Below, piece by piece: positions 24,620-36,000 of a stretch of DNA of 60,000 bases. Every line of letters starts with the position of its first letter. Position 1 is the first letter of the stretch. The notes under the pieces were generated by a model. That model saw only the letters and a list, made by a program, of their open reading frames with translations. It searched no databases and was not told the origin of the DNA. The DNA is from Mesostigma viride. Lineage: Eukaryota > Streptophyta > Mesostigmatophyceae > Mesostigmatales > Mesostigmataceae. The stretch covers positions 1,259,193-1,319,192 of the forward strand of contig RPFO01000645.1 of assembly GCA_009746045.1 (NCBI GenBank). The letters are read 5' to 3'. The position numbers and the translations under genes are program-made.

Positions 24620-24927
24620 GTATAATTAATTAATGAATTAATTAAACTCGTGCTCCCGTTGGGGAGTCAAGGAGCACCGAAGTGCTAAGTTTTAATCCCT
24701 GTGTGTGCACAACAGGAGAAAGGGCAGAGACCCCCAGTCTCCTTCATGCCAAAGGCATGCCACAGCTGCATTCGGGCGCGCTAGCTAAAAAGACATGCTA
24801 CCGATCCGGCAAACTGTGGGTGCAATAATAAGACCCATGTGAGCATATCATAGCAAGGAGCGTGGGCAAGTAATCTGATCGAAGCCATGACGTAGCATGG
24901 CTGTACAAAGACTAAGCTAAGGCTAGT
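24620..24927 (-). mobile_element. LINE 3' end, tail family A
   Basis: The minus strand ends in hairpin 24650-24670 (GTGCTCCC, GTTG, GGGAG on the plus strand) and a tail of TTAA repeats at 24622-24645 with one G interruption. The body matches the 3' UTR seen at 25.3-25.7 kb in inverted orientation. The tail directly abuts the 5' end of the LINE at 21722-24612. Confidence 0.85.
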
Positions 24928-25231
24928 AGTATAACTGTAGTAGAATGTGGTAGGACTTAGTAGAATCGAATCACAGCAGTGAGATTCTTTAAGATCGTGA
25001 GCCCTGGATTGGTCGAACCCCAGTCTTAAACGCGGGGGGGGGGGGGGGGGTACACTCTGGAATCTTTAATTAAACGTGGGCCGGGGTGCATGGGGGTGTA
25101 ACAAGGTTCACTTTTTTACCACCCCCGAGTTCCTACTAGTGTATGCAGAACAAGAAGAGGTGGCATGCAGACCGGCATATAATTGTTCAGGCCCACCACA
25201 CGCCAGCCCCTGTGAGCAAGGCCCCCCCCCC

Positions 25232-25747
25232 GCCATAAGCAGGACCCCCAGAAGCCCAAGGTGTACTGGAGGGGCGGGGACCTGATGATCAACCACAAGA
25301 TGTGGACGCCCCCAGCGGGCTAGAATAATAGCCCTAGCTTGTAACCATTGGCGTCACTGCCGCTAAGGCAGCCATGCCTAGACTGTTGCCTAGCTGTGCC
25401 AACACACCTAGTCACGTGCCGCCAACGCACGGTACACAACCAGCAGCCATAGCCTTAGCCTAGTCCTAGTACAGCCATGCTACGCCCTGGCTATGTACGT
25501 TCAGATTACTTGCCCACGCTCCTTGCTATGATATGCTCACATGGGTCTTATTGCACCCACAGTTTGCCGGATCGTTAGCCTGTCCTTTTAGCTAGCCGCG
25601 CCCGATTGCAGCTGTGGCATGCCTTTGGCATGAAGGAGACTGGGGGTCTCTGCCCTTTCTCCTGTAGTGCACACACAGGGATTAAAAGCACTTCGGTGCT
25701 CCGTGACTCCCCAACGGGAGCACGAGTTTAATTAATTAATTAATTAA
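25232..25747 (+). mobile_element. ORF1 fragment joined to family A tail (half-LINE-like)
   Basis: The plus strand starts with an ORF1-type peptide, DPQKPKVYWRGGDLMINHKM, and is followed at once by the GCGGGCTAGAATA 3' UTR, hairpin 25703-25723 (perfect GTG-A-CTCCC / CAAC / GGGAG-CAC) and a (TTAA)n tail. There is no reverse transcriptase between ORF1 and tail. The copy at 26660-27424 has the same junction. Confidence 0.75.
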
Positions 25748-25965
25748 GGCCCCCCCCGCCAGGCCGGAGGAAGGGGCGCCTTGCTGAATATAGATTATAG
25801 AGTAGTTAGGATTTTCTCGATTAGCCTACTAGAGTTAGCTTAGTTAGATATTTTTCGGCTTCGCTCACCCCCATCCATCACGCATGCAAGAAGGGAATAC
25901 GTGCTACATGATCTTCTCACGGCCGGAGTCACGTTAGAATTCAATTTAATTTAATTTAGTTTCAG
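25748..25965 (+). mobile_element. Degenerate LINE 3' end related to family B
   Basis: The stretch GTGCTACATGATCTTCTCACGGCCGGAG followed by AATTTAATTTAATTT resembles the family B end at 26.1 kb, but the hairpin is disturbed. It lies directly behind a family A tail, as if inserted next to it. Confidence 0.5.
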
Positions 25966-26094
25966 CTGGGTTGTGGGCACCGGCCACTGGCCCGAATCAC
26001 TGTGAATGGGGCAAGCTGCAGACAATGTTTGTAACTTTGGTGCAATTATTTTTATAATGAGATTTCCATAGTACTCTGTGATGAATTAATAAGC

Positions 26095-26655
26095 ACGTGA
26101 CTACGTCATTAAAAATTAAAATTAAATTATAACATGCCTCCGTTGGGAGATCATGTAGCACATATTCCATGATGGATGGGTGGGCCGGTGGAGGAAGCCG
26201 CGTAATCGAACTATCCTAACTCTAAGCAAGCTAGTCTAGAAAATCCTAACTACACTACTCATCAAAACGCCTCCTCCTCTTGGGGGGAGGGGGCTTGCCC
26301 ACAGGGTCGGGCGTGTGCGCCTTGACAATCTTCTGCCATGCACCGCGTCTTGTCCTGCATGGCAGTCCAAAGACGGGAGAGAGACTACGTCATGTGGGTG
26401 CCAATACATAGTAAAGGAACCTTCAACCCTATATACACAGCGAGAAGGAGGGAGGGCGCCCAGTAGCTTCTCAAACGTACTGCCGCAAGTGGGCAGGCCG
26501 GCCACATAGCGCTCTCTCCACAGCATGGTGCCGGGGCACAACACTGTGGGTGCAATACAACCAGTGCACTGATACCAGTGATAATAGGTAGGCTGATGCA
26601 TAGCCGGCTTATGAAGTGAGACAACTATGCCTTCCCACTCACGGGACAAGGCGGC
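26095..26655 (-). mobile_element. LINE 3' end (ORF2 C-terminus, tail family B)
   Basis: The minus strand reads a degraded copy of the ORF2 C-terminus also seen near 21.9 kb (WTAMQDKT, then KIVKAHT, then KRRRRFDE and stop). It is followed by hairpin 26133-26155 (CATG-AT-CTCC / CAAC / GGAG-G-CATG) and a TTTAATTT-type tail. A frameshift splits the peptide, so it is a fossil. Confidence 0.75.
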
Positions 26656-26659
26656 TCCC

Positions 26660-27424
26660 CCACCAGTCCGTCCTGCTCACCAATTCCCCTCCCATGAGGA
26701 CAAGCGGCGGTTCCTTTCTCGTCGCAAGATCGAGGTTGCACGACCTCACGTACCTGGACGCTGGACGACGACCTGACCCCCGCTCAGCAGCAGCAGCGAC
26801 GCGACCTGTGGCCGGAATACCTCCGCCACAAGCACGACCCACAGAAGCCCAAGGTGTACTGGAGGGGCGGGGACCTGATGATTAACCACAAGATGTGGAT
26901 CGACGCCCCCTGCGGGCTAGAATAGCTTGAACAGCCCTAGCTTGTATCTATTGGTAGTCACTGCGGCTATTGCAGCCATGCCTAGAATGTTTGCCTAGCT
27001 GTGCCGGCACCATGCATACCTAGTCACGTGCACCGCTAACGTAACACACGGTACACAACCAGCCATAGCCTCAGCTTAGCCCTTGTACAGCCATGCTACG
27101 TCCTGGCTATGATCAGCTTACTTGCCCACGGTACTTGTTATTGATGCATATATGCTCACATGGGTCTTATTGCACCCACAGCACTTGCAGGATCGTCTAT
27201 GGCGTGTCCGATTGCCGCTGTGGCATGCATGCATGCCTCTGGCATGAAGGAGAAAGGGGGTCTCTGCCCTTTCTTCCTGTTGTGCACATTCAATTACTTA
27301 TTTAATAGACACGTGACTGCGTCACGTGAGCAGAAGTCCTGTGGTGCACATGCAGGGATTAAAAGCACTTCAGTGCTCCGTGACTCCCCAACGGGAGCAC
27401 GAGTTTAATTAATTAATTAACTGT
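26660..27424 (+). mobile_element. ORF1 fragment joined to family A tail (half-LINE-like), second copy
   Basis: The plus strand encodes part of an L1-type ORF1 C-terminal domain: RRFLSRRK, then after a frame change LDDDLTPAQQQQRRDLWPEY and DPQKPKVYWRGGDLMINHKM, ending WIDAPCGLE and stop. The 3' UTR starts inside the last codons. It ends with perfect hairpin 27380-27400 and (TTAA)n. A 54-bp insertion interrupts it at 27290-27343. ORF1 proteins are RNA-binding chaperones in L1-type elements; this fragment is too short and broken to work. Confidence 0.75.
27290..27343 (-). mobile_element. 54-bp retro-insertion with 8-bp target-site duplication
   Basis: GTGCACAT occurs on both sides (27282-27289 and 27344-27351); other copies of the host element have it once. 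The insert, read on the minus strand, is the last bases of LINE family C: GGACTTCTGCTCACGTGACG, then CAGTCACGTGTCTATTA and a short A/T tail. It therefore contains little more than the family C hairpin and tail. Confidence 0.85.
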
Positions 27425-27574
27425 GCCTGGACGCATGGCGATCCAACGCCGTGGAAGGACTAGTAGGGTAGTTGTCTGAGAGGAAAGACGCGAATTGGCC
27501 GCGGGAGCCGCGTGGCTATCTCTCAGTGGGAAGACCTGCATGGAGGGAGACAGAGGGTAACAAGAAAGGTTGAT

Positions 27575-27619
27575 GTAGGGAAAACACACACGCACACCTG
27601 TACACCGACACACACACAT

Positions 27620-27652
<33 letters not shown>

Positions 27653-27690
27653 ACCACCACCACCAACAACAACAACAAAAAAAAAATGGT
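27575..27690. repeat. (CA)n / (CAC)n / (CAA)n microsatellite
   Basis: A dinucleotide run grades into CAC and CAA triplets and an A-run. The region to about 28.0 kb is A-rich with no recognisable gene. Confidence 0.9.
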
Positions 27691-28094
27691 AACAACCAAA
27701 ACTAACAAGGAACAGATCGAAGGAACGCATACACACATGCGAAGGGGCTATAAAAGAAAAATTAGCAAAAATTATAAAGGGAAAAGGAAAAAGGAAAAGA
27801 AAGAACGAAAAAAAATGTAAATGGTAATAATACAAACAATAATAAATAATGACAAAGTAAAGAACTTATGAATTATAACAAAAACAAAAATGGAATAAAG
27901 AATGCTACAAAGGTGAGGTGGGCTCAAGACGTCGGCTAAGGCGCAAGCTGATGACCACAAGGTGCCAGAGCTAATTGAAGGTACTATAAAACTGGGCACT
28001 GATATCATTTCAAGTTCAATCTGTAATTAATGCCTAAGCTATCCCATAATTGATTGCCCCCATCTAGACAACTAGCTTGAGTGCTCTATCCTGG

Positions 28095-28401
28095 GGGAGC
28101 CCGGGGGGGCTTCCACAGTTTCTTGTTGACATAAAGGTCCCCGCCCCGCCGGTACACTTGGGGCTTCTCGGGGTTGGTCTTGTGGCGGATGTCAGTAGTC
28201 GGGCCACTGATCGCGGCGTTGCTGCTGCTGGGCTGGCGTCAGGTTGTTGTCAAGCGACCAGGAGGTGTTCACCAGCTTCTTGCGGCGAGAGAGGAACCGA
28301 ACTCGGGCTGTGATGTCGCTGAAGGTGAGGACCACTGGAGGGGGCCCAGCCTTGTACGTCCTGTGGATGGGGCAGGCGGTAGGCCATGCACATGTGTCCA
28401 C
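28095..28401 (-). mobile_element. LINE ORF1 fragment (L1-type C-terminal domain)
   Basis: The minus strand encodes AGPPPVVLTFSDITARVRFL, SRRKKLVNTSWSLDNNLTPA, QQQQRRDQWPDY, and after a stop/frame change NPEKPQVYRRGGDLYVNKKL. The arrangement, a hydrophobic strand, an R/K-rich helix, DLT..Q..RR and a YRRGGDL strand, matches the C-terminal RNA-binding half of L1-type ORF1 proteins. It is the best-preserved of four ORF1 relics in the window (others at 25.2, 26.7 and 56.7 kb). No tail is seen at its downstream end. Confidence 0.7.
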
Positions 28402-29025
28402 GCAAACTTACTAACTTATACTTACTTACTTGATCATGCACTTCATTCTGCTACAGCTACTGACATTGTAGTAATACTAATATGTAGTTTATTGATCAGG
28501 AACTAGATTTAGGAATCATGACAGCTGGTCTAGTCTATTGCGTGAGACAACTTGATACTTTACAATGTAAATCAATGATTGAGACAACAGTCCACATGCA
28601 TTTTTTGCGCATGTGATAGCTTTCGATCTACAAGGCGTCCATGCAACCAACTGAACCTAATGATGTGCACACGATTCATGATTCAGTGCGTGGCTCATCG
28701 AGTCCCCTTGTCCGAATTATTTTATGTGGTAAATTGTCGTTTACCATGCACGTACAATGAAACCTACTACACAAGAACCTTTTATTCCTCGACCAGCAAA
28801 AATGTGTGCCCACAACGATCTGCACGGACCCTGGCAGGCTGCTGAATGCACCATGTTTGGTAGACATGGTCCTGCCCATGCCTAATCCGAGGTAAGAGAA
28901 AAAGAGAACTCAAGGCCAATTCGCACAGTATTGCCAATAACACAACTTGGGGTTCCCAGAAGAGGTACAGGGCATTCTGGCATCAGCACCGGCACGGCTG
29001 AAGGCCAGCTCCCAGCCCATTCTTA

Positions 29026-32000
29026 CTATGCATGGCCCGCTTTCTTCTTCAGCAATGGCCCCTCGGTAATCATCCCCATGTCCAGCAAAGCTTCATTGAT
29101 CAGGTTGACCATGAACGCAACGGATTCAGGAACCTGCCAGCAAAACACATTAAACAGAGGCAGAGCGGCAAATCAATCAAGCCATTCACCATGAATGCCA
29201 TCAACGTCTTCATGCTCGTGCGGATCTTCAAACGGCCACAGACATTATTACTTTACTTGAAAATGCGGCGTATGCAAGACAATGCGGGCAAGAGAGATCC
29301 AAAGAACCTAATCAAATGATTATACTGACCAGCACCACTTTGGGCGACAGCATATCCTGAATGATGAACCCCATCAAAATACAAACAGGGGGCCAGGAGG
29401 GCAGCAAGACAGTTGATACTAAACACAACAGCGGGATTGTCATCGTGGTCGTTATAGAAACTAACTGTTTGTCCGCCTGCATCCCCCCATTATTTGCTAC
29501 TACTGATGATTAGATGATTATGAAACTGATGAAAGTGACACTACAATTTCCACGAACAAAAACAAGAAAATCACCCTAGTTGGCACAACACTGATGGCAA
29601 AAAAAGTCATATAAAACATTTGATGCTAATATACACAAGGTTGGCATCATGAACACACTCTATTATATACGAGAAAACGTTCTAGTGCATTGTGTTGCTC
29701 CTTGTCACACACACGCGCACACACAGACCGAGACCCAGACACACACACACGCACACACACACACACACCACATTATTAGCACCAACTGGCTAACATCTTC
29801 ATGCCCACTTTACCTGCTTGCACTGGTACTGCCTGGGACGGAAAACTCACCTCCACTCCCGGGGGTGGCAAGGGGATTCCCTCAGGGGGTAGCCCGTTCT
29901 GCCAGGTCTTCTTGTGAAACATCCAGACTTTCTTGTGGTCCTTATCCTGGCGACCGGCGCATCCATTGAAAAACAGATATAAAGAGACAAAACAACAGGT
30001 GCTACGTGACAGGTATTAGGGAGCACCGCAACAAGAAAGGACATCTGATCATCGAACGAGATCCATCCTTCGAAATGCCATCCATAAAATTTAAGTCCAG
30101 AAGAAGCACAGCCGCTGCGTGTAGCCACGTGCTTGAATGCTTTGCAGTGCAAGCTGGGGTGCAGGTGTGATGTGTCCAGGAATGAAGATGGCCTACTCAG
30201 GTGGCAGCAGGGTCTAGCAAAGGGTGGTGCGAGAGATGATCACAAAGGAATTTTCGGACTTATCTGTGGTAGGAAGTAAAACAGGCTAATAAGATTACCA
30301 CCCCTGCATGCCGCCCCGCTGGCAGAAGGGTGAATTGCGAGAACACATAAAGCAAACAGCAAGACTGGGAGGCCACAGGAAGTAGGGACGGACTGGACAG
30401 GGGGGGCAAAGGGTAATGTCCAACAGGCCCTGACCTGCGTTTGGTGTACTTCTGCTAGATTTCTACGTGTATATTGGGCAGGTGCCGATACGAAAATGCT
30501 TTAGAAAACAGTAAAAACACTGCGAGGGCTGGCGCTGAGCCGCCCTCGCGGCTAGTATCTTGACCATCCCACACATACCAGCGAAGGCACTAAAATCATT
30601 TCGCCTGCTCCCATGCTAAGCGCGCAAAAGGCGGGCCAGTGGCACAAGCAACGGGCGTACCTCGAGGATGGTGCGGCCGGCGATGTGGATCATCTTGACT
30701 GCAGAGGTGGATCGTCCGCCACACACAGGTCATGGCCGCCACAATGTACAGGGGTGCAAGCACACAATAGGCAGCGCACACAGGGGTGCAAACACACAGG
30801 TGGCAGCCCGGGTCGTCAGAGCAAGCTTCACAGTTTCTTACACCCACAAAGGTGTTTGTGCTGCCAGCGCATCCACTCGCCGCAGCCTGCATGGCCCTAA
30901 ACTAGCTACACCCTTACCCGCCGTGGCCCTGAGCCCTCACAGTGAATAAAAATATCATCGTGACATCATCCTGTGGAATGCTACAGACACGACTTCCATG
31001 GCATGTTGCAGTGCGTGTCGGGGGGCTACATGGGTATACCGTACTAGGCAACCAGGCACGACCACCGGGGAGAGTTGCCACTCAATGCTCGTCCTCAAGA
31101 AGGCACTCATGAGATTTCAGTAACCCGCGTGTGCTGTTGTAAGGTCGTGCTCACGTGCTATTGAATTTTAGATAATAGTCTACTAATTAGAAGGCTCTGG
31201 GCCTTCGTCACGTTGTGGCTAGGTGCGTGTGATAAAATGTGAGCATTTGTCGTACAGTACGGAGTGCGGGGACTTAGCCATTCCAAGCACTTCGCTGGCG
31301 CCACATAGCATGGATCTCCGGGTACTATGGCGTGACACAATGCAGGTAATTTGGCAGTGGTTTGGCTGGCTACTACTTGCAACTGTCCCCAACGCCTACG
31401 GTAGTGCCAGCAGTACAGCCATGTTTTGTGATGGATGATGCAAGAGCCATCGCATTAAGGGGTTCCCAGATCTCTGTCGTCTGTATGCTATGAACGGGCA
31501 CTGCTGGCATCCGGCTCATGCCTAGCCGTCTGAGCTAGCTACGTGCAAGCACCAAAATTGTCTGCTTGGATTATTTAAGGGCACCGCCTTGCCAAACACG
31601 CGTGCATGGCTAGTCGTGGACAGGCTGCTTGCGCCCACAGTGACCGCGGCTGCTAGCGGCAACCACAACGGGCCATGGCATGCCAGTGAGAGCAACACGT
31701 ACCTTGTCCGAGCTTGCCCTTCTGGAATGGAGGCTGTTAGAGGGAGGAGGGGGAGGGAAGGGAAGCAATCCAACACAGGGCCGCACGGGAGCATATGCGC
31801 ATGAGTCCCACTGCGCGCACGGGGCAAGCTTACCTAGACCTATGTGGTCACTCACCGGTATCACCTGTCCAATAATAGTTCTGCGACCATAAACACAGTG
31901 TGTGACTATTGACATTGACTAGCGCTGCTGACCACTTGTCACCAGGGTGACAAGGAGATGCTGATAACGGAGAGCCTGCTTGGATCTTATGCCAAAGGGG

Positions 32001-32967
32001 ATGCCGATCTTAGAGAACCTGCAGGGTTCGCATGCCAAAGGAAGCGACATCGTGGCGGGGCGTTCCGAGTAGGAGCCAAAGAAAGCAAAGCTGCAAGCGG
32101 AGGCGTGGGGCGTGTGCCAGGCCGGTCGCGTGAGGCGTGGGCCAGGCCGGTAGCGTGGGGCATGGGCCAGGCCGGTAGCGTGGGGCGTGTGCCAGGCCGG
32201 TAGCGTGGGGCGTGTGCCAGGCCGGTCGCGTGGGGCGTGTGCCAGGCCGGTAGCGTGGGGCGTGTGCCAGGCCGGTCGCGTGGGGCGTGGGCCTGGCCGG
32301 TCGCGTGGGGTGTGGGCCAGGCTGGTCGCGTGGGGCGTGGGCCAGGCCGGTAGCGTGGGGCGTGTGCCAGGCCGGTAGCGTGGGGCATGGGCCAGGCCGG
32401 TAGCGTGGGGCGTGTGCCAGGCCGGTAGCGTGGGGCATGGGCCTGGCCGGTCGCGTGGGGAGACGTGCCAAGGGGCTGCCTGGGCTGCGGCCCGCCTCTG
32501 TGATGAGGGACCTGCTGAGCTACCACTAGGGAAAGCAAAGCCTGGGGCTGAAGCCTGGGAAAGAGGCTAGGGCCTACCTCCACGATGAGGGACTTCGGGA
32601 ATGCTGGCAGCTTGTGGGGGACCTCAGCCAATGCCGCGGCGATGGAGTAGGTGTACATCTCGCGGAACCAGCTGGCAGATGCCAGGTGTCAGCACGCCGG
32701 GCAAGCGCCGTCAGCCAATCAAGACGACCACAGCAAGAAAAGCGCAGAGACCTGTCTTGTTAGGATGCCACCCTGGTCCCGTGAGCAGCTGAACGCGCAA
32801 CCACACAGGCAGTGAGGCATGCACATGGAGCCATGCCCACAGGCCACAGGCATGCGCACACACAGATTGACAGACAAGCATGCCACTGGCAAGAAAGGAT
32901 TGAAGGAGGCCAACATTGGTCACAATTATCATGGTCTCATAGTTATCCTGTAGTAGTATGTACTTGG

Positions 32968-33023
<56 letters not shown>

Positions 33024-36000
33024 TTACTGATGCTGCTGACCTACATGGCAGCCATCTGCTTTTCCGCAGCCATGAATATCAATGTGCTCCGGTGGTAAAT
33101 GCCCACAACCAGTCAGGCCAGTTGCCAGGCCCCAAAGCTCGCCGATGTATCAGGCAAAATCTCCCGAGGAGGATTACATGGCAGTCGACAGCATGCGAAA
33201 AGGGGAACCTGAAACAGGCGCCTACACTGGCTAGGCAAACCGCCCCTCCGTGGTGCCACTGTCCTCACATGATTTACAGTATCCCCCATAGTGACCACAC
33301 TTGATCGTCGTGGTAACTGAGTATGCGTGGCACGACTTAATTCAGGGGAGACTGATACGCCGGATGCTCCTTTGCGACCTAATGACCGAGGTGCGCGCGT
33401 TTAGTCAACTCAAGTATTGGCGCCACGGCCATGCCCTGGCAGGGTGCGTGCGGACCCACGGGTCCTTTGTGGGCATGCCACTGTGTGCACGGCCTTCCCC
33501 GAGAGCCAAGCTGCCCGAGTGGGATGACCTCAGCGTCCCCGGGTTACGTACGCTAGCTTCGCGACCGCCTCCGCGTCGTTCATGATGCGAGCTGTGAGGT
33601 CCACCCAGATGGGGACGATCTTCCTGCAGGGAGGCAGCGGAGTGGACATGAAGCATGCACAGTAAATCTTGCATTGTGACTTGGTGGAATCTCAAGCCCT
33701 GGCACAAACTGTTGCCGTGGCGCCATATACAGCCCCACGCTCATTGTTCAATACTTGGTGGCATCCCGGTCCACACACCCAAGCATGGACGCTCAAGTCG
33801 CTAGATCCCATGTGCCATGCCATGTGTCATGGGATCAGTCTTATGCCATTTGCTACACAACGTAATGTGCCGTGTGAAGGGTCATCTAGTGTGCCATGCG
33901 CTACTTTGCATGCCAGGTGGCGGATGCAGGTTGTGCGTTGCGGGACTCACACGAGGTCCTCCACGCGGATGAGGATGGGGGAGCATCCAGTCCCTGGGAT
34001 CTTGGAGAGGGGCCCCTTCTCCTCAGGGAAATACCTGCGGTTGTGGCAAACGTGCACAAACAAGAACTTCTCAGTCCACTATCACTCATCGATAAAAAAA
34101 ACATTATCACCAAACTAACATACTCACCGAGAGGGTGCGTTGCCATGCATCCCAAGCATAGACCCTTGGCGTTGGCTCTCCAACTGTTCTGAGATGACAC
34201 GGCCTTCTTTCCTAAACAAGCAGAAGCACCCCAGCGAAACTTACGGAGCCGATCTCAATCCCCTTCCTGTCCACACCGTGACATGCTTGCACGCCCTAGG
34301 TGGTAGACACTCGATGCTTTCTGTCCTTCCGGGCGAACGGAGGTGAAGTCACATGCTCGTATGTGGCGATGCTCGTCCAGACTTGTTGGTCATCCACTCC
34401 AGGTGGCTAGAGTGGGCCCAGGGGGATCCCTGCGCGAGGGGGGTTTTTCCGGTAAAGACAGCAACCCACGGGACTCTCTAATCCATCTGAGTCGTTACCG
34501 CGACATGGATGGGAGCGGCGTATTGCGGCATGGCGTGGCACGGGGTGGCATGGCACTTTTAATCACCGCCATTTACATGACGTGGCATGGTGCATTGCGG
34601 CATGACGTGATATACTACCATAAAATTACCTCCTCAAGATGTGCGCGTGCTTGGCTGACTCCATCCTCATGTACCGATACGGGAACCCGACCGCTTCAGG
34701 GGTGGTGGGCACCATGATGGGCCTGAGGAGCACAGGTGGAGGCGGGCGCGCGGGGCATGGGCAGATAGCCGTGGGTTGTCACCGCGGGAGAGGGAAAGTC
34801 AAAGGCAGGTGGCAGAATGGTGAGCATTCACTGTGCATTCACTGTGCATTCACTGTGCATTCACTGTGCATTCACTGTGCATTCACTGTGCATTCACTGT
34901 GCATACAATGAGGATCTTACCAGTATCGCCATGGGTGAGGGAGACAGGGTGCGGGGATGCCAGAAGCAACTACAGGAGATAATGGCCAGAGGAGAATGTC
35001 ACTACTCCATCGGAAACATACTACTATGCGAGTACTGTATGGCATCATCACTGTGACATACTAGGCGGATGCATTTGTCGTGGCAGGAGGCATGCCGGGC
35101 GGCATTTACCGTCAAGTTGGGGGCTAAGCAAGGGATAAGCTTAAAAGAACGTCTTTGTGGGCTGTGATGAGATCAAGGGTAAGGCAAGCGCGCTGTGGAT
35201 GCTGCGTGCATGAAAGATGGCTGCATGAGGTGCTGACAGGTCCAGGGTGCTTGCTCCACATCAGCCACGAATAGACTGCAGAGAATGGGATGGGGGCCAG
35301 TGCGATACGATATAGTGTATGAAAAGTGGTATAGCGTATGAACATCGGTGTGAATACAGGGCTCAATACTTTGTAGGATTTCAGCACTGACTGCCCGCCG
35401 AAGTGTGTTGTACCCAAGCCTAGAAAGAATCCCGCTGCTTGCCATGCAAATGCAACTTCATCCATAGCTCTCATGGTTTAGGTGATTGGGTTATCCAACT
35501 TCATCCATAGCTCTCATGGTTTAGGTGATTGGGTTATCGAACAGGAAACCACTGAACAACACAAGAGTGTAACCAGCACTGGCAAGTGATAGCCTAAGGT
35601 AAGAGTCTCCAGACGGCCCATTTCCCAAATGCTATAGATATATAGATCATATTTCTTGGATAGCCTGTCATTGCAAGGGGTTCCTCAGCACCCTGGCAAA
35701 CGGGCACCACTTCCCTTTTCTATCCTGGTGGCGTTACAGTCATTCACGCCTCACGTTGGGTCCGCTGGATCAATTGGGGCCAACCCAACTTAAAGCATGA
35801 ACCCTGCTTAAGGCGTGAATGGATGTACTAAATTGTACTAATTTGAACTAAAGATACTAAAACATACTAATCTGAACTAGTTTGAACTGAGGATGCCGAA
35901 ATTCTAGGCGACCCAACTAAAGGCGCGAACCCAACTTAAGCAGACCCAACTTTATGCGTGAATGACTGTACTATGACTGCCGTTTGTGCAGGCGCGCACT

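Noticed and set aside
27512-27835. Lys/Thr-rich and Val/Cys-rich ORFs
   Set aside because: They derive from (CA)n and A-rich sequence with no splice sites or motifs.
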